Source of the DNA: Botryotinia globosa
Taxonomy: Eukaryota; Ascomycota; Leotiomycetes; Helotiales; Sclerotiniaceae
DNA: 64,000 nt
Assembly (NCBI GenBank): GCA_014898425.1
Contig: RCSZ01000006.1
Location: 868,001-932,000 of the forward strand
Direction: 5' to 3'
The first letter of the stretch is position 1, and each line of letters starts with the position of its first letter. This document shows positions 35,935-46,677 of this stretch, one piece after another. Made by a program: the position numbers and the translations under genes. Below the pieces are notes generated by a model. The model was not told the origin of the DNA, did not search any database, and saw only the letters and a program-made list of their open reading frames with translations.

Positions 35935-36584
35935 AAGATTTGGTTCTTATAAAGGGTTGTTTTGGGGGGAGTGAGGGGTTTAACTTCAAACTTGAATACA
36001 GAAGAAAAGATTGATTGGGTTTGATTTTAAGCGTACGATGCAAGATTCCCGAAAGCAAGCATGAAACAATTTCTTGGCGCAGCAAAGTTATCTCTTTCTC
36101 TGTCTCTAAAGACTTATTAACCTGACTACTGGAAAAATGAAAGGGTCTGGTCTAATAAATTACGGGAAAGGTCCCATAGCTATAGCGGGTATTATCATTC
36201 TTTTTGTTGCATCGTGTCACTCTCTTGGCGATTTTCTTTCTGTTCTGTGTCTCCTGTATCTGGTTATGCTGTGAGATGATAAGTCGATTATAGTATCTAG
36301 GGTGGAAGAGAATGAATAGATTAAATTCGATGTTTGATACATTTTCAACGTTACTCTCCTCACATTTAAGGTTACACTTTAGATACTCCTAGCAAGTCTA
36401 GTACATTGATTGTGCCGCTTTTTCGTAGAGCTTGGGCATTCCTATCAAGACTAGGTACCTGATTTTCGTTATATTGACGCATGTATCTTATGTTGGATTG
36501 GGAGTTCTATTTTTTCAAGGTATACAGAGTGTGGTATCTATCTATTATGGTGTGTTGTGTGGCGGTCTATGTATGGATGGCGAT
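35935..36584. other. Convergent intergenic region
   Basis: 3' flanks of the MAPK (+) and lyase (-) genes; no supported gene. Confidence 0.55.
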
Positions 36585-37595
36585 CTAAGGCGAAAGCTGG
36601 ATCTTGCCCCATGTAAAACCTCGCACTCCGTTGCTGATCCAACATTCTTCTCCTTCGGTTAGGGAGTCCAGGGTGATGGTGCTTTCTTCGCATATCCTAA
36701 TGTGGTGGTTAGTTTTTGATGGGGTTGTGATTATCTTAGAGATGAGGATGCTTTTCGTAGGGGAGAGTATATGGAGAGAGTGTTGGAGAGGAGAGGAAGA
36801 AGGGAAGAAAACGAACCCTTTCTCCAATGCCCATCGTCTAGTCGTTCCAATCTGACCTCCGCTCTTCTCAGACGGCGTAACCCACTTCCCATCTCGGTAG
36901 AAGAAAGGAGTTGTGAGGGAACCTTCCATTATTTCACCCGCTTTAGAAGAAATGAGGAGGACTTCTTGGGGGGATGTGAAGGTGGGGATGTGGGCGCGCG
37001 AGCGCGCGGTGTCGTATTGAGACCGCGAGGTGGTTTTGAAGCTGGTGTAGGGGGTGGGGGTTGTGGGGGTGGGGTCGGGGATGATGGTCCATGGGGAAGA
37101 GGTGGTGGGGTCGCTGGGGAGGGTGGTGGTAGGGCCGAGAGTGAGAGCGCCCCCTGTGAGGGGGGAGATGTAGGGAGTGGGGGAAGGAGAGATGGAGGAG
37201 GAGGGAGGTGGGAGACGGGTGGGGAAGAGATTGGATAGTGGGACCGGGGGGACGGGGTTGCTTTCGATGGTTAGGGTTCCTTTGTGATCGAGGACAATGC
37301 GCACGCGAAGTGGGATCAGAGATTGTGTGTCGATGGAGGAGGAGAGGACGGAGAGGAGGTTCTCGAATCCGGAATTTCCGGAGATGGCGTGGATGGCGGG
37401 GCGGAAGGAGAAGTGGGTTGCGGCTTGGAGGAGGCGGTCGCGGTGGTAGGGAAGCATGTAGAAAGGGGAGGGGGTGGGGATGGGGAGAGGCCAGGATTCG
37501 ATGTTTTGTGGGGATTGGAGGAGGAGGGGATCGTAGCGGAGGGAGGTGAAGAGTTGGAAGGTTGGGTTGGGGTTGGGGTCTGGGGAGGGAGACAT
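36585..37595 (-). CDS. ABZ2: Aminotransferase class IV, probable 4-amino-4-deoxychorismate lyase
   Basis: Single exon, 336 residues from MSPSPDPNPNPTFQLF. Fold-type IV PLP enzyme landmarks are FTSLRYDPLLL at the N-terminus, RVRIVLDHKGTLTIE, the QYDTARSRA region after the substrate loop, then EVLLISSKAGEIMEGSLTTPFFYRDGKWVTP and GTTRRWALEKGF, the PLP-phosphate/Glu segment and the conserved G-T-R. This arrangement matches fungal Abz2-like lyases, which release p-aminobenzoate for folate. Branched-chain aminotransferases also share the fold but are longer and have other motifs. A central Pro/Ser/Thr-rich insert (about 125-185) is unusual. The gene is strongly C-rich on its coding strand, which creates long spurious frames on the opposite strand. 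Confidence 0.75.
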   Translation of the reverse strand: MSPSPDPNPNPTFQLFTSLRYDPLLLQSPQNIESWPLPIPTPSPFYMLPYHRDRLLQAATHFSFRPAIHAISGNSGFENLLSVLSSSIDTQSLIPLRVRIVLDHKGTLTIESNPVPPVPLSNLFPTRLPPPSSSISPSPTPYISPLTGGALTLGPTTTLPSDPTTSSPWTIIPDPTPTTPTPYTSFKTTSRSQYDTARSRAHIPTFTSPQEVLLISSKAGEIMEGSLTTPFFYRDGKWVTPSEKSGGQIGTTRRWALEKGFVFFPSSSPLQHSLHILSPTKSILISKIITTPSKTNHHIRICEESTITLDSLTEGEECWISNGVRGFTWGKIQLSP

Positions 37596-39086
37596 GCTGG
37601 TTGGTTGGTGGGAGAAGAATCTGAGGGGTTGTTTGTTAGATTCTTTCAATCTTGTGTTTTACAATTTGTAAATTTGATATAAGAAAACATGAAGTAAGAA
37701 GATTACAGATATTAGGGATCGTGATAATCTTATATATGTAAAGCATTTGACTCTGACTCATGATCCTCTTCGCAAAGCAGAAATTTGTAGAAGAGACTTC
37801 TTCACATGTATATATACTCATTATACATTTCCTTGATGTACAATCGCATCATGAAAAACGTCAATAGCTTCCCTATCCGAAAATCGATAGTTTTCTTAGA
37901 CTCCCTAGCCGGGGTAGCAGCTATACATCTCGTCGAGCCGGAAACAATAACCTCAGACACGGGATGAAATCTTCCGCGCATTCGACAAAATGGAATTCTA
38001 AGTTACGGAGTGATGTGTAAAGAAGTTTGACGTACTGTGCTGTGTGCTATTGAAGTTCGTCTTTGGAAATGAATCACTGCGGATTTCTCGAAGATTTGGA
38101 ATTGGAATAGGAAAGTGTGATTTGGGGGGTTGACGGATATGATATGTTTGAGTCACGTGATGTGTGATATCGTGGGAGTTCTTCGGTTGTGGTTTTTAAT
38201 TTCTTGAAGTGTAGTTTGATGTTTTTGTTAGGCTATGGACGAGAAGAACCAAAACGCAGTCTTTAGGTCGAATTCAGCAGTCATCGTTTTGGATAGAGAG
38301 GCTTGTTGGTATGATTCATGGTTACTAGCGTCTTGGAATCGAGTATTTGGACGATTTTGGGCTTTGTTTAATTTCTCGTTGATAATGTGTCGATGTGTGG
38401 GTTGGAAATACAAGTGTTTTCACAACTTTTTATACAAAATACATCTTGAGAAGTATCTCGATTGAAATTATAGGAGGCTCAGGGGTTCAAAATAGACCAC
38501 ATGATGAATACCTATCGGAAATTTACGCACCTCATTGGTGACAAGCCAGACGATGTTCGGGGTTGTCAGTGACGTAATAGATCTCTTTCTCTTTCTCTTC
38601 AGGTATTGGAATGTCCTCTGTCGTATTGCGTTGGCAATATAGTGCTTCTATAGTGAGTACTATATGGTATCTCTTCTATTGCTTCTAGAAGAGGTCTTTG
38701 CTTCAGCTCCGCATTCCTGAGTCCTTGGAATGTGTTCGTCGTTAGTCAGCGATTTAATGCATTCGTCAAGATGGTAATCGACGGTTGCAGCTCATTTGCA
38801 ATAAATTCATTACATGGCATGATGAAAGCAGAATTTCCTCCAAATCAGATATAGACTGCTATGACCAAATGTCTCCCATCTTGCCTTATGGATCGTGGTT
38901 CCTGTAAATCTCCACACTCCTCTCCAAGTTTCGACCCCAGTTATTTGGTTTGTACTTCAAATTGCCAAATAAAGCGAAATTTCTAGAGTTACTTGGTATA
39001 TTTCAATCAATTAGAATATTTACACTGCGCCTTGGGAGAACACAAACTGCTAAGCATTGGCTAGCTTCGGGCGTGAAGCAAAAGCA
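37596..39086. other. Intergenic, no gene; contains TCACGTGAT
   Basis: Upstream of the lyase (-) and of the membrane protein (+), so it holds two promoters. TCACGTGAT lies at 38153-38161. No gene was seen; short frames at 38228-38465 have no support. Confidence 0.5.
38153..38161 (+). promoter_or_regulatory. TCACGTGAT E-box element
   Basis: Exact TCACGTGAT, about 560 bp upstream of the lyase start. Same word as at 23626, 45200 and 60127. Confidence 0.4.
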
Positions 39087-41000
39087 ATGGGTAAGTAATA
39101 TCACATTCTCCTATGTATTTTAGGTAGGAGCTGATCTTTATCTTCAGATTCTTCTTCTACCGATTCTTCTTCGGTTATAACCGATAATTCTCTCGCAACC
39201 TTGAAGCTGAGATTCAAATCATCGAAGCAATTCTGGAGACTCTTTCGAAGAGGCTTTGTCCGATGGTTTATCACATTTGTCTTGATATCGCTTCTTTATG
39301 TAACAATTCGAGTCGTTTCAAAGGACCAAGATATGACTGAAGGAGAGAAGCAATTTTTCAACGCCGTCTCGCTCTATCTGGTCTTAATGATTGGAATGAG
39401 TCTTACTTTTGGATTTGAGGCCATGGCGATTGATCTAAGATGGTGGATTTTAAGTAGAAAAGAAAGAAGCCTAAGAGACGTGAGTTTCATGACAGCACTC
39501 ATTCAATGCTCCTGTTGAATAGACCACAAGATCAATGCAATTCTGCACGCTGACAGCCTTACCACTGTCTCTAGCCTCCTTGGACGCAAAGTTTGGTACA
39601 AGATTAGACACTTCACTTGGGATTGGGATTTGGGCACTATGATCATGTCGTGTTTGCTTTGGATTCTTCTTAATATTGTAAGTTCATCGTACCAACTATG
39701 CTTAATACACAGATTAATAGGAACAGGGTGCTCAAGTGGCTATAGCATCTGTTGGACTTACATATTCAGTTGATACTGCTGAGAAAATGGCTCACATGTC
39801 TCGTGGAAACGTTTCTTATCCTAATATGACACAATTCTTTCCCGTAAAGCTACCAAATGGTAGAGCTTCAATAAACAATTTGGGCGCACAACAATACACA
39901 GCAAACAGGTGAGTTATTTCACGAGGTTATGTCCATGAACAATGTTGATTGTTAGTTTTGGTATGATGGCTTTAAATTTGTGGTCTACTACGCAAGCAAT
40001 TCCTAGGCCAGCAACAATCTATAAATCTGGGTTGACAGCTGATTTATTCGGGGTTAATAAACGAAGTTGGGTCTTTGTATTCATGGATACTTCTTCTGAT
40101 GGCTTGACTTCTGCATATTCGGATCGTACCATCGAGTCTACATCGAGCTGTGAGAGTTATCCTGTGTTGGAAGGAGGAAATGGCAATTTTACGAATTTGA
40201 ACATAAGTAAGAAAGAAAACTCACAGGCTTTCAAGGTTAAATTACCAATCGCTGCTGGACCAGATCAGACAACATTCTTCACAAATCCATTTACAACATG
40301 CGGCGAAGGTTGCAGCATTGTTGAAGCACTCGAGGCTTCCGCGAACGAACCTTGGTATTATACATGCAACATTACGGTTGGCCCTGTCATTAACGCCCAA
40401 AACGCAAATCAAGAAGTTTCTCTCCCACTCCGTCATATGTCATCAGCTGCAATTGCTCTACAAGGCTATGCGGCCAACCCCGAACTAAATGACACTCAGT
40501 ATCGAATATACGTTTCTGAGTCTACTTACGGTTATCCGCGAAATGGATCTGCAGAGGATTTTGGATATCAAATATCGTATTTTGCTATTGGTGCTATAGC
40601 TGCTGCTGCGAATTCTAACAATCCCTCAATATACGCGATTGGAGATCGGCCGGTTATAGGAACTCAGCTCAAAATTACTCAACATGCACTTCTCTTGGGA
40701 CTTTTGATTGGTCTCGTTTCTGTACAAGCGATCTGTTTTATAACAACGGCGTTTGTGGCAAATAGAGTGGTGGTTAAAGATGAGAGCATCTTTTCTACAG
40801 CCAGTATACTGCGGCCGGTGATGAATTCTTTGGGAGATCATGGGAATGTTGCGGAGGGCGAACGGATATGTGATGTTCTTAGTCATTTGAGGTTAAGATA
40901 TACAGCTGTTCAAGACGAGAAGGATAGGTCTGTGTGGAAAGTGGGACTTGTCGATGCTGAACGATTGACGAGGTTTCCGGATTTGAAAACGTATGATTGA
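39087..41000 (+). CDS. Multi-pass membrane glycoprotein, fungal family of unknown function
   Basis: Exons 39087..39090, 39148..39479, 39531..39677, 39721..39908 and 39956..41000 give 571 residues. The first coding exon is only four bases (ATGG) before GTAAGT, chosen because the long downstream frame has no ATG before a membrane segment and the phase fits. Membrane segments are WFITFVLISLLYVTIRVV, AVSLYLVLMIGMSLTFGF, IMSCLLWILLNI and a C-terminal HALLLGLLIGLVSVQAICF. Between them is a large, probably extracytoplasmic domain with many sequons (NVSY, NMTQ, NFTN, NITV, NDTQ) and Cys (FTTCGEGCS, YYTCN). The layout is that of a common Pezizomycotina family without known function. The splice acceptor before exon 4 could also be six bases later (ACAG). 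Confidence 0.82.
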
Positions 41001-41610
41001 TTTGTAGGTTTGTTTCTCTGGTTTAGAAATAGATGGCTGGATCCTAAGAAGGGTGTGCCGTACTCTGGACTATGACATCTAGAAACCTGTCACTTGTTTT
41101 TGGTAGACCTACCACAATCTTGCAAAAATTTCGTGAAATGAACAATTCCCTTCCTTTATACGTTCCAGAAACTTATAGTAGATGCCAGTCAACACGCAAA
41201 ATATAGACATAGAGGTCTAAAAGTTTCCAAGTGCCAACGTTTATAATTGGTGCACATTTATATTTTGGTGATGTAAAATGAACTGACTTGTGCGCACATC
41301 TACGATATGCCCATAGTAAATCTACCCCTCGCCAAAGGCGGCGGGGATTATACGGATTTCCCAAGCGACGAGTGGTGCGAGTCCACAATGACGAAAGAGC
41401 GCCGCTTTAGCCGCCATGCGCTAAGGATGGCCAATGCCGTAGCTTTACTTGATGATTAAACTGGTATCACCAAGATTTTTTGAGCTGGTTGTTGAATCCA
41501 CCTTCAGTTTGAACATCAAGATTGTAACCACCACCTATCAGCTATACCACTCATAATCCTCCCCATTACCCTACTGCATCTTCTTTAATTGCCCATTTCA
41601 TTGCTTTTAA
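41001..41610. other. Intergenic; TOM70 promoter side
   Basis: No gene was seen. A minus-strand frame at 41173-41388 has no support. The TOM70-proximal 150 bp is C/T-rich. Confidence 0.5.
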
Positions 41611-43652
41611 ATGTCTGTACCAAGTACAATGCCTCCGGGCAAACCCATGCCAAATTTTGCGGCATCAACACCACAATCATCAGTCTGGGATCGCATAACC
41701 ACATGGGCTTCTGAGAACAAGGCAGTTGTATATACAATCGCTGGAGTGGCAGTAGTAGTTTCAGGCGCTGGAGTTGCATACTATTTATTAGACTCAGTAA
41801 GTTGTATCTTACCACTGATTTTGGTAGATACATCATCATTGCAGATGTTAATACATACATTAGAAGGACTCCACATCTACCCAAAGCGTGCCAAAGAAGT
41901 CAAAGGAAAAGAGGCGAAGGAAGAAGGAAGAAAAGAAGGAAGCCGATTTAGAAAAGGGAACCACGCCACCTGATACCAAGCCTAAAACACCAGTCGAGAC
42001 TGTCGATGAACTTCCCGAGGTTGACGAAAACACTGTGGGAAGCCTATCGGATCAACAACGTAAAGAATATGCCGCCAAGTTGAAGGCAGCTGGTAATACC
42101 GCATATGGAGCCAAAGACTATCCTCGAGCCATCGATCTTTATGGGAAAGCTATCCTTTGCAAGCCAGATCCTATCTTCTATTCGAACCGCGCTGCATGCT
42201 ACAACGCTCTCGGCGAATTCGAGAAGGTTATTGAGGATACTACTGCTGCGATCAATCTCGATAGTGGATATGTAAAGGCCTTGAACCGTAGAGCAAATGC
42301 TTATGAGCATACCGAGAAATACAGTGAGGCTTTACTCGACTTTACAGCCAGCTGTATTATCGATGGATTCCGTAACGAGCAAAGCGCACAATCTGTTGAG
42401 AGACTGCTCAAAAAGGTAGCCGAGTCAAAGGCAAAGGTCATTCTTGAGGCCAAGGATAAGAAGCTTCCAAGCCCAACATTCGTCACCAACTACCTCCAAA
42501 GTTTCCGATCAAAACCTGCGCCTGCAGGATTAGAAGATAGCGTTGAGATATCAGAGGAAACAGGAAAGGGTCAATTACAACTCGGACTTCGAGCTATGGC
42601 AAAGAAGACTAATGAAGGATATGAAGATGCTTCAGCTGCATTTGAGAAGGCCTTGGATTTGGGCGATCTCGGTGAACATGAAGCTTTTGCTTACAACATG
42701 CGTGGAACATTCAGATATCTTCGTGGTGTACAAATTGATTCTTTGAGTGATTTGAGCAAGAGTATCGAATTGTCGCCCGACTACACACAAAGTTACATCA
42801 AGCGTGCAAGCATGCATTTGGAACTTGGTTAGTATTCACAGTCCATTAATTTATGATTAGCTACTAATACAAAAATCAGGTGACAAGGACGCCGCCGCTG
42901 CAGATTTCGATAAAGCTATGGAACAACATGACGATGACCCTGATATCTACTACCACCGTGCCCAACTCAACTTCATCCTCGGAGAACTCTCACAAGCCGC
43001 AAAGGACTACCAGAAGTCTATTGATCTCGACCGGGACTTTATCTTCTCGCACATTCAACTCGGTGTTACACAATATAAGATGGGTTCAACCGCATCATCT
43101 ATGGGAACATTCAGACGCACAATTAAGGCATTCGAAGATGTGCCTGATGCATACAACTACTACGGAGAGCTTTTGTTAGATCAACAGAAGTATGATGAAG
43201 CTATTTCACAATTCGAAAAGGCCGTCGAGTTGGAGAAGCAAACTAAACCATTAGGCATGAGTGTTCTTCCACTCATCAACAAAGCTCTTGCTCTTTTCCA
43301 ATGGAAGCAAGATTTCAGTGAGGCTGAGAAGCTTTGCGAAAAGGCTCTTATCAGTACGTAATTATTCCGTAGCCATTTGTTTCCTATACTAATACAATTC
43401 TGAATAGTCGACCCTGAGTGTGATATCGCTGTTGCAACCATGGCACAACTTCTTCTTCAACAAGGCAAGGTGACTGAAGCACTTGAGTACTTTGAGCGAG
43501 CAGCAGAATTATCCAGAACAGAAGGAGAAATTGTCAATGCTTTGAGTTATGCTGAAGCTACGAGAACACAATTGGAAGTCCAGGAGAAATATCCAGAATT
43601 AGCGAGTAGATTAGCGGGTATGAGTGGACTTGGAGGAGCTGGCATGCGTTAA
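41611..43652 (+). CDS. TOM70: Mitochondrial import receptor TOM70
   Basis: Exons 41611..41796, 41864..42827, 42880..43353 and 43408..43652 join in frame (622 residues). One N-terminal membrane anchor ([22 protein letters not shown], about residues 40-61) is followed by a Lys/Arg/Glu-rich linker ([16 protein letters not shown]). Then come TPR repeats: [29 protein letters not shown], a Hsp70/Hsp90-binding clamp type TPR block, [18 protein letters not shown], and more pairs to [17 protein letters not shown]. It is the outer-membrane receptor for carrier proteins delivered by chaperones. Splice joins at the first and second TPR blocks preserve the helix pattern, and an alternative acceptor after position 41841 would be out of keeping with the linker. 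Confidence 0.96.
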
Positions 43653-44160
43653 TTTTCAAGAATTGAGAGGTTCTGATGAGTTGAGTGGAATGACAAAGTG
43701 ATGATTCTGATATCATGAATGAATTGCTGGGCAAAGTGGTTGGAACATAATCAGCAAAGAAACATGGAGAATGTTGAGGTTGAATGGATGTGTTGACTCC
43801 ATGATTTGATCTTGAGTAAAAAGAAAGGCAGAACGAAAGCACAATTCAATGTAAAATTATCTTTTCTCAACTCGTGGTGAAAGGTTTGGTCCACTCACTC
43901 ATGAAACTTGGAGGTCTGGGTGAGATGGGGGAGGGAGTTTGTAATATAATATGAGGGGATGAGTTATGAGATGTATGATTGTGAATGGGGGTATTCGTGG
44001 TTGAAATTAGTGAGTGAATGTGTATGGGTAAGTATGATTGTTCATATATTTGGTTTTATGGAGATGTAATTTTACTGCAAATATCTAGGTACTCAGGACT
44101 AGTCGTCTCGGGGGGTGAAAGGATAGGATAGGTATTGAAGAATTGGTATTTGAGAAGGTG

Positions 44161-44208
44161 TTGGTGGGAGAGTGGTGAGAGAGTGGTGGGAGAGTGGTGG
44201 GAGAGTGG
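44161..44208. repeat. Short G-rich minisatellite
   Basis: Three to four imperfect copies of a gtgggagagtg-type unit. Confidence 0.75.
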
Positions 44209-44703
44209 AGAAATTGGGGATGTTAGAGATTTTGTAGTAATGTGTGGTTTAGGTTTTGAGGGGAGGGGAGAGGGTAGGTCTTACAATCTGTACACCCACA
44301 CTTCCACTCTACACAAAATCCCCCTCCTCATTCACTATTACCATACTCTTATACGAGTCAAGGTAATGCAATGCCTCACGAAGCATCAATTCAATTACTC
44401 GCTTTTATGTCATCATCAAGAGGACTAGAAGCGATATGTATACAGAGAATATCTTCCCATGGTCAGCTAGCTTCACAATCGCCATCCGCTCTGAATAATT
44501 AGCCGAGGGGTCTCGGTTCTACCTGTCCGCTGCTGTGCTGTGCGGTTTCGTCAGACGTGTACGAAAACGTGATCGCGTGGATTGGTGGACTGCTTTGGGA
44601 TTTGGGGGGAGGGGGTGTATGTATGTGTGCGTGTGATGTGAGTAAACCGGTTTTGGGGTGTCACCATATCGCATTCGTTTATTGGTTGGTTTGGGTGGGT
44701 TTG

Positions 44704-44758
44704 TGTATGTATGTATGTATGTAGGTAGGTAGGTAGGTAGATAGGTAGGTAGGTATGT
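44704..44758. repeat. (gtat)n/(gtag)n compound microsatellite
   Basis: Four gtat units pass into about nine gtag units with one gata interruption. Confidence 0.92.
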
Positions 44759-45199
44759 GAGGAGGCGGGGTGCAGAAGTTCTGGAAAGATGCATGGATGT
44801 AGGGATTTTGGAGGGCTGTGAGATGTTGTGGAATGTGTTTGTTAAGATGTAGATTGTAGTTGGGTAGATATATGGATATCATGTTGAGTGGTGGGTATAG
44901 AGTATGGAGAGACGTCATGATGCAAAGTTTAAGTTGTATTCAGGTTCGCATGCGTGAGATATGAGAGCATTGAGGATTGATCCCTTCTTGCGTAAGGTGC
45001 ATAGCATGAATTAACCTTATAGAGAGCGAGATACTACCTAGGTAGGTGGAAAGTAGGAATATCGAGAAAACGGTTTTGTGTACTAGATAGGTAGTATTTT
45101 TCTCCCATTCTGTACAGCCAGACTTACCTATCTAGGTACGTAATAAAGTCTCGTATCCTCAAGAGCATTATCTCCCATTCAAAGATGCTCATGTGGTGG

Positions 45200-45208
45200 T
45201 CACGTGAT
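45200..45208 (+). promoter_or_regulatory. TCACGTGAT E-box element
   Basis: Exact TCACGTGAT about 1.5 kb upstream of the first C2H2 gene; target uncertain. Confidence 0.3.
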
Positions 45209-45482
45209 ATTGACTTCTTTCTTCTTTCTCTGGTGTGTCCTAATATTGCGTGGACAGCAAGTAATCAATTTCCAAAAAAGCAAATGATCTTCTTCATACT
45301 TATTATATATCAATCGGACAGGACGGACGAATAGGATGAAGATGAAGATGAAGATGAATAGCTCAGCTGAGTAATTCATTGATTTATTATTAGTCGTACT
45401 GGTACGTATAGTATACATGGTGCCCTGCCCAGCTGTTATTGTTGCTTAGTAACCTCATTGGATTCAGCAAAGTTCGAACATC

Positions 45483-45546
45483 TCACATGATCACATGATC
45501 ACATGATCACATGATCACATGATCACATGATCACATGATCACATGA
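45483..45546. repeat. Octamer array (tcacatga)8
   Basis: Eight exact head-to-tail copies of tcacatga, followed by three tctcaca-type copies. Each junction generates the palindrome tgatca. Confidence 0.95.
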
Positions 45547-45879
45547 CACATCTCACATCTCACATCTCACATCCCCCAGATTCTTTTTCCTTCTTCGCTT
45601 GCTCGCCTCACTTCACTTGCACTTCCCTCACGAGTCACGAGTCACCACCATAACCATGCAATTCAATCCAATTCAATCCAATGCAAGCCTCACTCTCACT
45701 CTCACTCTCTCACTTAGTACAGGATTCACACTTTTTTCATTTCTTCTCTTTTTTTTACTTTAACCTTTACTTCACTTCATTTCATTCTTTAGGTATATCT
45801 ACTCTATCTATCTATTTTAATCATAGAGGGAAGAAGATTAATTACTTAATGAGAGTAAAAAGCTTATAAATGATTGTAT

Positions 45880-46058
<179 letters not shown>

Positions 46059-46203
46059 AACAAGACTTTGTTCATTAGTAGTCGTATCGTATCGTGTCGT
46101 GTCGTGTTACAACTCTTTCTACTCCCCTTCCACTGCCTGCGCCCGGAATCCATTTGTTTTTTAATGCCCGATTCTCTCACCGAAAACCACTCACTCACAC
46201 ACG

Positions 46204-46306
46204 CACTCACTCACACCCTCACTCACTCACACCCTCACTCACTCACACCCTCACTCACTCACACCCTCACTCACTCACACCCTCACTCACTCACACCCTC
46301 ACTCAC
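46204..46306. repeat. 16-bp minisatellite
   Basis: About 6.4 tandem copies of cactcactcacaccct, 370 bp upstream of the first C2H2 gene start. Confidence 0.93.
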
Positions 46307-46677
46307 CATATACATATATAATCACACTTTTGTATTTTGCCTCATTACTCTCCTTGGATATTTGATTTCGCGAACCATTTTCCTTTCCTCGTCTACATAC
46401 ATACAATACAATACAATACAGTACTCCGAGTTGTCATCTGAACCATGCATGGTTCATGATTAAGCGTACCGGTCATTTGCCCCGCGTATGCGAAGGTCTT
46501 CTTCGACTTCTCTCTCATTGCTGGCGGCTCTTCTCACATCTAATAACATTCTTGCATACTTCCAAGACTCTTTGATATATTGGCTATATCTCCTACACCC
46601 TTTCTCCTATCTTTCGTCGGTTTGTTATATCGGGTTGAGTAGATGCGTCTCAGAGTATTGACTGACGGCTAATAGCA

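Noticed and set aside
36771..37682. Long plus-strand frames rich in Gly and Arg over the lyase gene
   Set aside because: They arise from the C-rich coding strand of the lyase; its motifs are on the minus strand.
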